Source of the DNA: Pseudomonas crudilactis
GTDB taxonomy: Bacteria; Pseudomonadota; Gammaproteobacteria; Pseudomonadales; Pseudomonadaceae
Assembly: GCF_013433315.1 (NCBI RefSeq)
Contig: NZ_WXVV01000013.1
Span: 123,990-187,989, forward strand
Length of the DNA stretch: 64,000 nt
Reading direction: 5' to 3'
The notes beneath the pieces are model-generated. The model was not told the DNA's origin. It was given only the letters and a program-made list of their open reading frames with translations, and made no database searches. Position 1 is the stretch's first letter, and each line of letters opens with the position of its first letter. Below are positions 61,174 to 64,000 of this stretch, piece by piece. Made by a program: the position numbers and the translations under genes.

Positions 61174-62319
61174 TCAATTCTTCAGGCAGTAATGTTCAAT
61201 CAGTTGCCGTAATAGATGCACGGTAGGCTGCAAACGTGACATTTCAAGGTACTCGCCGGGCTGATGCGCGCACGCAATGTCGCCGGGGCCGAGCACGATG
61301 GTTTCGCAGCCAAGGCGCTGAAGATAAGGCGCTTCGGTTCCAAACGCTACTGCTTCGGCGCTGTGACCGGTGAGCTTTTCGGCGATGCGCACCAGTTCAG
61401 CGTCTTCATCCTGCTCGAACGGCGGCACTTCCGGGAACAACGGTTTGTAATCGATCTTCACCTGATGTCGCTCGGCCACCGGGTTGAGCTTGCGCAGAAT
61501 CTCCGCACGCAGGACTTTCGGGTCCATGCCCGGCAACGGCCGCAGATCAAACTCCAGCGAACACTGGCCGCAGATACGGTTGGGATTGTCGCCGCCATGA
61601 ATGCAGCCAAAGTTCATCGTTGGCTGCGGCACGCTGAACTGCGGATTATTGAATTCACGCTGCCACAACAGGCGCAAGCCACGCAGTTCGCCAATCGCAT
61701 CGTGCATGGCTTCAAGAGCACTGTGGCCCAGGCGCGGATCCGACGAATGGCCGCTCTGCCCGAGAATGTCGATGCGCTCCATCATGATGCCTTTGTGCAT
61801 GCGGATCGGCTTGAGCCCGGTCGGCTCGCCGATTACCGCCGCACGACCCAGCGGGCGCCCGGCCTCGGCCAGTGCGCGGGCGCCAGACATCGAGCTTTCT
61901 TCATCGCAGGTAGCGAGGATCAGCAGCGGTTGCTTGAAAGGCTGATCGAGCAGAGGCAACACCGCTTCGATGATCAACGCGAAGAAGCCCTTCATGTCGC
62001 AACTGCCGAGGCCGACCCAGCGGCCACCGACTTCGGTGAGCTTCAGTGGATCGGTCTGCCACAACGCATCGTCGTACGGCACCGTGTCGCTGTGGCCGGC
62101 CAGCACCAGCCCGCCGGGACCGCTGCCGAAACTGGCGAGCAGGTTGAACTTGCCGGGGCTGACCTGCTGGATGTCGCAGCTGAAACCCAGGTCACCCAGC
62201 CAGCCGGCGAGCAAATCGATCACCGCGCGGTTGGACTGATCGAGGTTCGGCTGGGTACAGCTGACCGATGGCGCGGCGATCAGCGCAGCGAACTGGTCTT
62301 GCATGGACGGCAAAGGCAT
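61174..62319 (-). CDS. argE: Acetylornithine deacetylase
   Basis: The ATG at 62319 follows GGAG at 7 bases and gives 381 residues; a TTG four codons earlier is less likely. The M20 metallopeptidase motifs are present: LAGHSDTVPYDD, GLGSCDMKGFF, ATCDEESSMSG, AVIGEPTG and the late CAHQPGEYLE. It releases ornithine from N-acetylornithine. It is upstream of argA on the same strand, with a 243-bp gap containing a repeat, so separate transcription is possible. Confidence 0.93.
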   Translation of the reverse strand: MPLPSMQDQFAALIAAPSVSCTQPNLDQSNRAVIDLLAGWLGDLGFSCDIQQVSPGKFNLLASFGSGPGGLVLAGHSDTVPYDDALWQTDPLKLTEVGGRWVGLGSCDMKGFFALIIEAVLPLLDQPFKQPLLILATCDEESSMSGARALAEAGRPLGRAAVIGEPTGLKPIRMHKGIMMERIDILGQSGHSSDPRLGHSALEAMHDAIGELRGLRLLWQREFNNPQFSVPQPTMNFGCIHGGDNPNRICGQCSLEFDLRPLPGMDPKVLRAEILRKLNPVAERHQVKIDYKPLFPEVPPFEQDEDAELVRIAEKLTGHSAEAVAFGTEAPYLQRLGCETIVLGPGDIACAHQPGEYLEMSRLQPTVHLLRQLIEHYCLKN

Positions 62320-62474
62320 CGCTGACTCCAACTCCCGATTTGAAGTCCATCATAGAACCATCCGGCGTCAGGAATAAACCGCCGCAGGGCGTAGGACGAA
62401 TCAGTCCTGTACACTGCACGGCCTTGGCAGCCACATATTCCCCGGCTGCGCTCCCGATCCTGGATTTTCCGGCC

Positions 62475-63845
62475 ATGCAGAAAGAAACCGAAATCAAACT
62501 CCGCGTCAGCCGCGAAACCCTCGCCGCCCTGCGCGAGCACCCGTTACTGAAGAAACGCAACAAAAGTGGCTGGGAACGCCGTGAGTTGATGAACCAGTAC
62601 TTCGACACCCCTGAGCGCGACCTGGCCCAGGCCAAAGTCGCCCTGCGCCTGCGCAAGGACGGTGACGAAGTGATTCAGACCCTCAAGACCCGTGGCCAGA
62701 GCGTTGCCGGCCTGTCCGAGCGCAATGAATACGACTGGAAGTTGCCAAAAGCCAAGCTCGACGTGAAGAAACTCGACGGCGAATGCTGGCCCGAGTCGCT
62801 GGCCGAACTGGACAAGAAAACCCTCAAGCCGATCTTCACCACCGATTTCGTCCGCGAACGCGCCGAAATCGCCTGGGGTCGTGGCAAGTCCAAAGTGGTC
62901 ATCGAAGCCGCGCTGGACCTCGGTCACGTGGTCGTCGGCAAGCAGAAAGAAGAAATCTGCGAGCTGGAACTGGAACTGCGCGAGGGCGAACCTGCCGCGC
63001 TGCTGGAACTGGCCGCTGAACTGGCCGAAACCCTGGCCCTGATGCCGTGCGACATCAGCAAGGCTGAGCGCGGTTATCGTCTGTACGACGCCAACAGCTA
63101 CTCGCTGAGCCTGCCGGCGCCGGAGTTGACCCCGGAAACCCAACTCGACGACGCTTTCGCCGCACTGAGCTGGCACTTGCTCGGCAGCAGCCAGCGTCTG
63201 GCAGAACAGTACCGTTTCAATGGCCACTGGCGCCTGTTGCTCGACTGGGTCGAGAACCTCGCGGAACTGCGCGCACTGCTCAGCAGCCTCGGCCAGGCCG
63301 CTCCGCGTCAGTCGACTCACGATTTGCGCGTTGCCCTGGATGCGTTGCTGGAAGACTGGCGCCCGCTGGTGCAGGCCGGTATCGAAGATGAAGACGTGCG
63401 CAAAGCCGCACCGGAGCAGTTCCTCGAAGAACTCGAAGACCCGCGCTGGGGCTCGTTCTCACTGAACACTTCGCGTTGGCTGCTGGCTCGCACCTGGACC
63501 GCCGATCGTAACGTACGTGGTAATCGTCAGGGCGGCGCGCAGTTGCACAGCTGGTTGCCGCGCACATTGGGCGAAGAAGCGACGGCCCTGCAATTGCAGC
63601 GTTATCAGCAGCAGCCGGAAGATCTGGCTGAGCAACTGCCGCGTATCGAGCGCATCCAGGTCTGGCTGCACCATGCTCGTAACGTGCTGGACATCGCGGA
63701 AATGGACCGTCTGTACGGCGAGCTGAACAAGCTAGCGCAACTGGCCAACGAACCGACGATCACTGACGAACTGCTCGACGCGCGCAAGCAGCAGGCGATT
63801 GCGGTTTACCAGAATCGCGCGTGGAAAATGCTCCTGCGCATGTAA
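62475..63845 (+). CDS. CYTH-CHAD domain protein, inorganic triphosphatase-like
   Basis: The ATG at 62475 gives 456 residues starting MQKETEIKLRVS, which holds the CYTH ExExK signature. The triphosphate tunnel domain covers about 1-205 (VALRLRKDGDEVIQTLKTRG, EICELELELREG). A CHAD helical-bundle domain follows (about 225-450, STHDLRVALDALLEDWR, VWLHHARNVLDI). The pair resembles E. coli YgiF, an inorganic triphosphatase; CHAD binds polyphosphate. It is divergent from argE. Confidence 0.9.
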   Translation: MQKETEIKLRVSRETLAALREHPLLKKRNKSGWERRELMNQYFDTPERDLAQAKVALRLRKDGDEVIQTLKTRGQSVAGLSERNEYDWKLPKAKLDVKKLDGECWPESLAELDKKTLKPIFTTDFVRERAEIAWGRGKSKVVIEAALDLGHVVVGKQKEEICELELELREGEPAALLELAAELAETLALMPCDISKAERGYRLYDANSYSLSLPAPELTPETQLDDAFAALSWHLLGSSQRLAEQYRFNGHWRLLLDWVENLAELRALLSSLGQAAPRQSTHDLRVALDALLEDWRPLVQAGIEDEDVRKAAPEQFLEELEDPRWGSFSLNTSRWLLARTWTADRNVRGNRQGGAQLHSWLPRTLGEEATALQLQRYQQQPEDLAEQLPRIERIQVWLHHARNVLDIAEMDRLYGELNKLAQLANEPTITDELLDARKQQAIAVYQNRAWKMLLRM

Positions 63846-63847
63846 CA

Positions 63848-63901
63848 CCGCTTTCGCGAGCAGGCTCGCTCCCACTTTGGAATGCAATCCCCTGTGGGAG
63901 A
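63848..63901. repeat. REP truncated by an insertion sequence
   Basis: The left arm GCTTTCGCGAGCAGGCTCGC is complete, the loop is normal, and the right arm stops after ctgtgggag, where the sequence changes to the end of an IS110-type element. Confidence 0.8.
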
Positions 63902-64000
63902 TTCTATGGTTCATGCCTAGCCCCTAAACGGCTTTAGGTGAGTATTCGCTCTGATTTTTCAGCAGAGCAAATACCACCCGGGCAAGCTTGCGGGCTAGTG
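63902..64000 (-). mobile_element. IS110-family element, one end only
   Basis: Sequence from about 63902 no longer matches the REP and holds the end of a transposase gene running off the window. IS110/IS1111 elements of pseudomonads are known to insert in REP sequences at a fixed position, which fits this junction. The element boundary is inferred from the REP break and may shift by a few bases. Confidence 0.6.
63924..64000 (-). CDS. IS110-family transposase, C-terminal fragment in window
   Basis: The last 24 residues read LARKLARVVFALLKNQSEYS followed by PKAV and a stop at 63924. The ARKLARxxFALLKN pattern is typical of the C-terminus of IS110-family transposases; most of the gene lies beyond base 64000. 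The rest of the protein, including the DEDD catalytic core, cannot be seen. Confidence 0.65.
   Translation of the reverse strand, partial: LARKLARVVFALLKNQSEYSPKAV

Noticed and set aside
1..64000. Search for tRNA, rRNA, prophage or integrated plasmid genes
   Set aside because: No cloverleaf-like or rRNA sequence, phage structural gene, integrase or replication gene was recognised by eye; a covariance-model scan would be needed to exclude small RNAs.

Overview
The window is a 64 kb piece of a Pseudomonas chromosome, most likely from the P. fluorescens group. The evidence is a GC-rich base composition with long spurious antisense frames, fluorescent-pseudomonad REP palindromes (GCGAGCAAGCTCGC cores) between many genes, and a gene order from the polyamine (spu) cluster through hacB-like acylase, serA, rpiA/ilvA, rppH/ptsP and lgt to thyA. 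From memory this corresponds, inverted, to the PA0296-PA0342 stretch of P. aeruginosa. No rRNA, tRNA, CRISPR array, prophage or plasmid backbone was seen.

Layout. 1-2377: a DUF2868 membrane protein (5' end outside the window) and an overlapping DUF3482 GTPase. 2385-3814: an IS481-family insertion sequence sitting inside a small MITE-like repeat. 3821-10582: a minus-strand phosphonate cluster with a LysR regulator, a 2-aminoethylphosphonate-type ABC transporter (ATPase, fused double permease, binding protein), a FAD oxidoreductase and a PhnZ-type HD oxygenase. 10596-13439: the cadmium/zinc efflux ATPase cadA and its divergent MerR-type regulator cadR, with a clear operator. 13561-23941: thyA, lgt, a TauE-like exporter, an NRDE protein, ptsP, rppH, a HAD phosphatase, a DUF2269 membrane protein, ilvA and rpiA. 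24087-34945: two tandem SdiA-regulated proteins, an FAH-family hydrolase with a D-2-hydroxyglutarate dehydrogenase-like flavoprotein divergent from serA, and several small exported or enzyme genes.

35048-50018: an Ntn-hydrolase acylase (hacB-like), a GlxA/AraC regulator divergent from an HD-domain hydrolase, then the polyamine uptake and catabolism cluster spuHGFEDCB with divergent spuI. Between spuB and spuI lies a decayed spuA (gamma-glutamyl hydrolase) remnant. 50160-59548: a TetR regulator followed by a sulfur-scavenging block (ssuEADCBF, the 1-Cys peroxiredoxin lsfA, an OprD-type porin, and an orphan taurine/sulfonate-type binding protein). 59632-63845: argA, argE and a CYTH-CHAD protein. 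The window ends in the C-terminus of an IS110-family transposase that interrupts a REP.

How it works together. Much of the window is nutrient scavenging: phosphonates for P (and perhaps C and N), sulfonates for S, polyamines for C and N, plus metal efflux and core amino-acid and nucleotide genes. Intergenic space is heavily populated by three palindromic repeat families and a 175-bp MITE-like family; two insertion sequences have landed inside such repeats. The points most worth following up are the phosphonate cluster, which has a PhnZ oxygenase but no PhnY, PhnW or PhnX beside it; the spuA relic; the GlxA-HD divergon; and the cadA-LysR gene junction.
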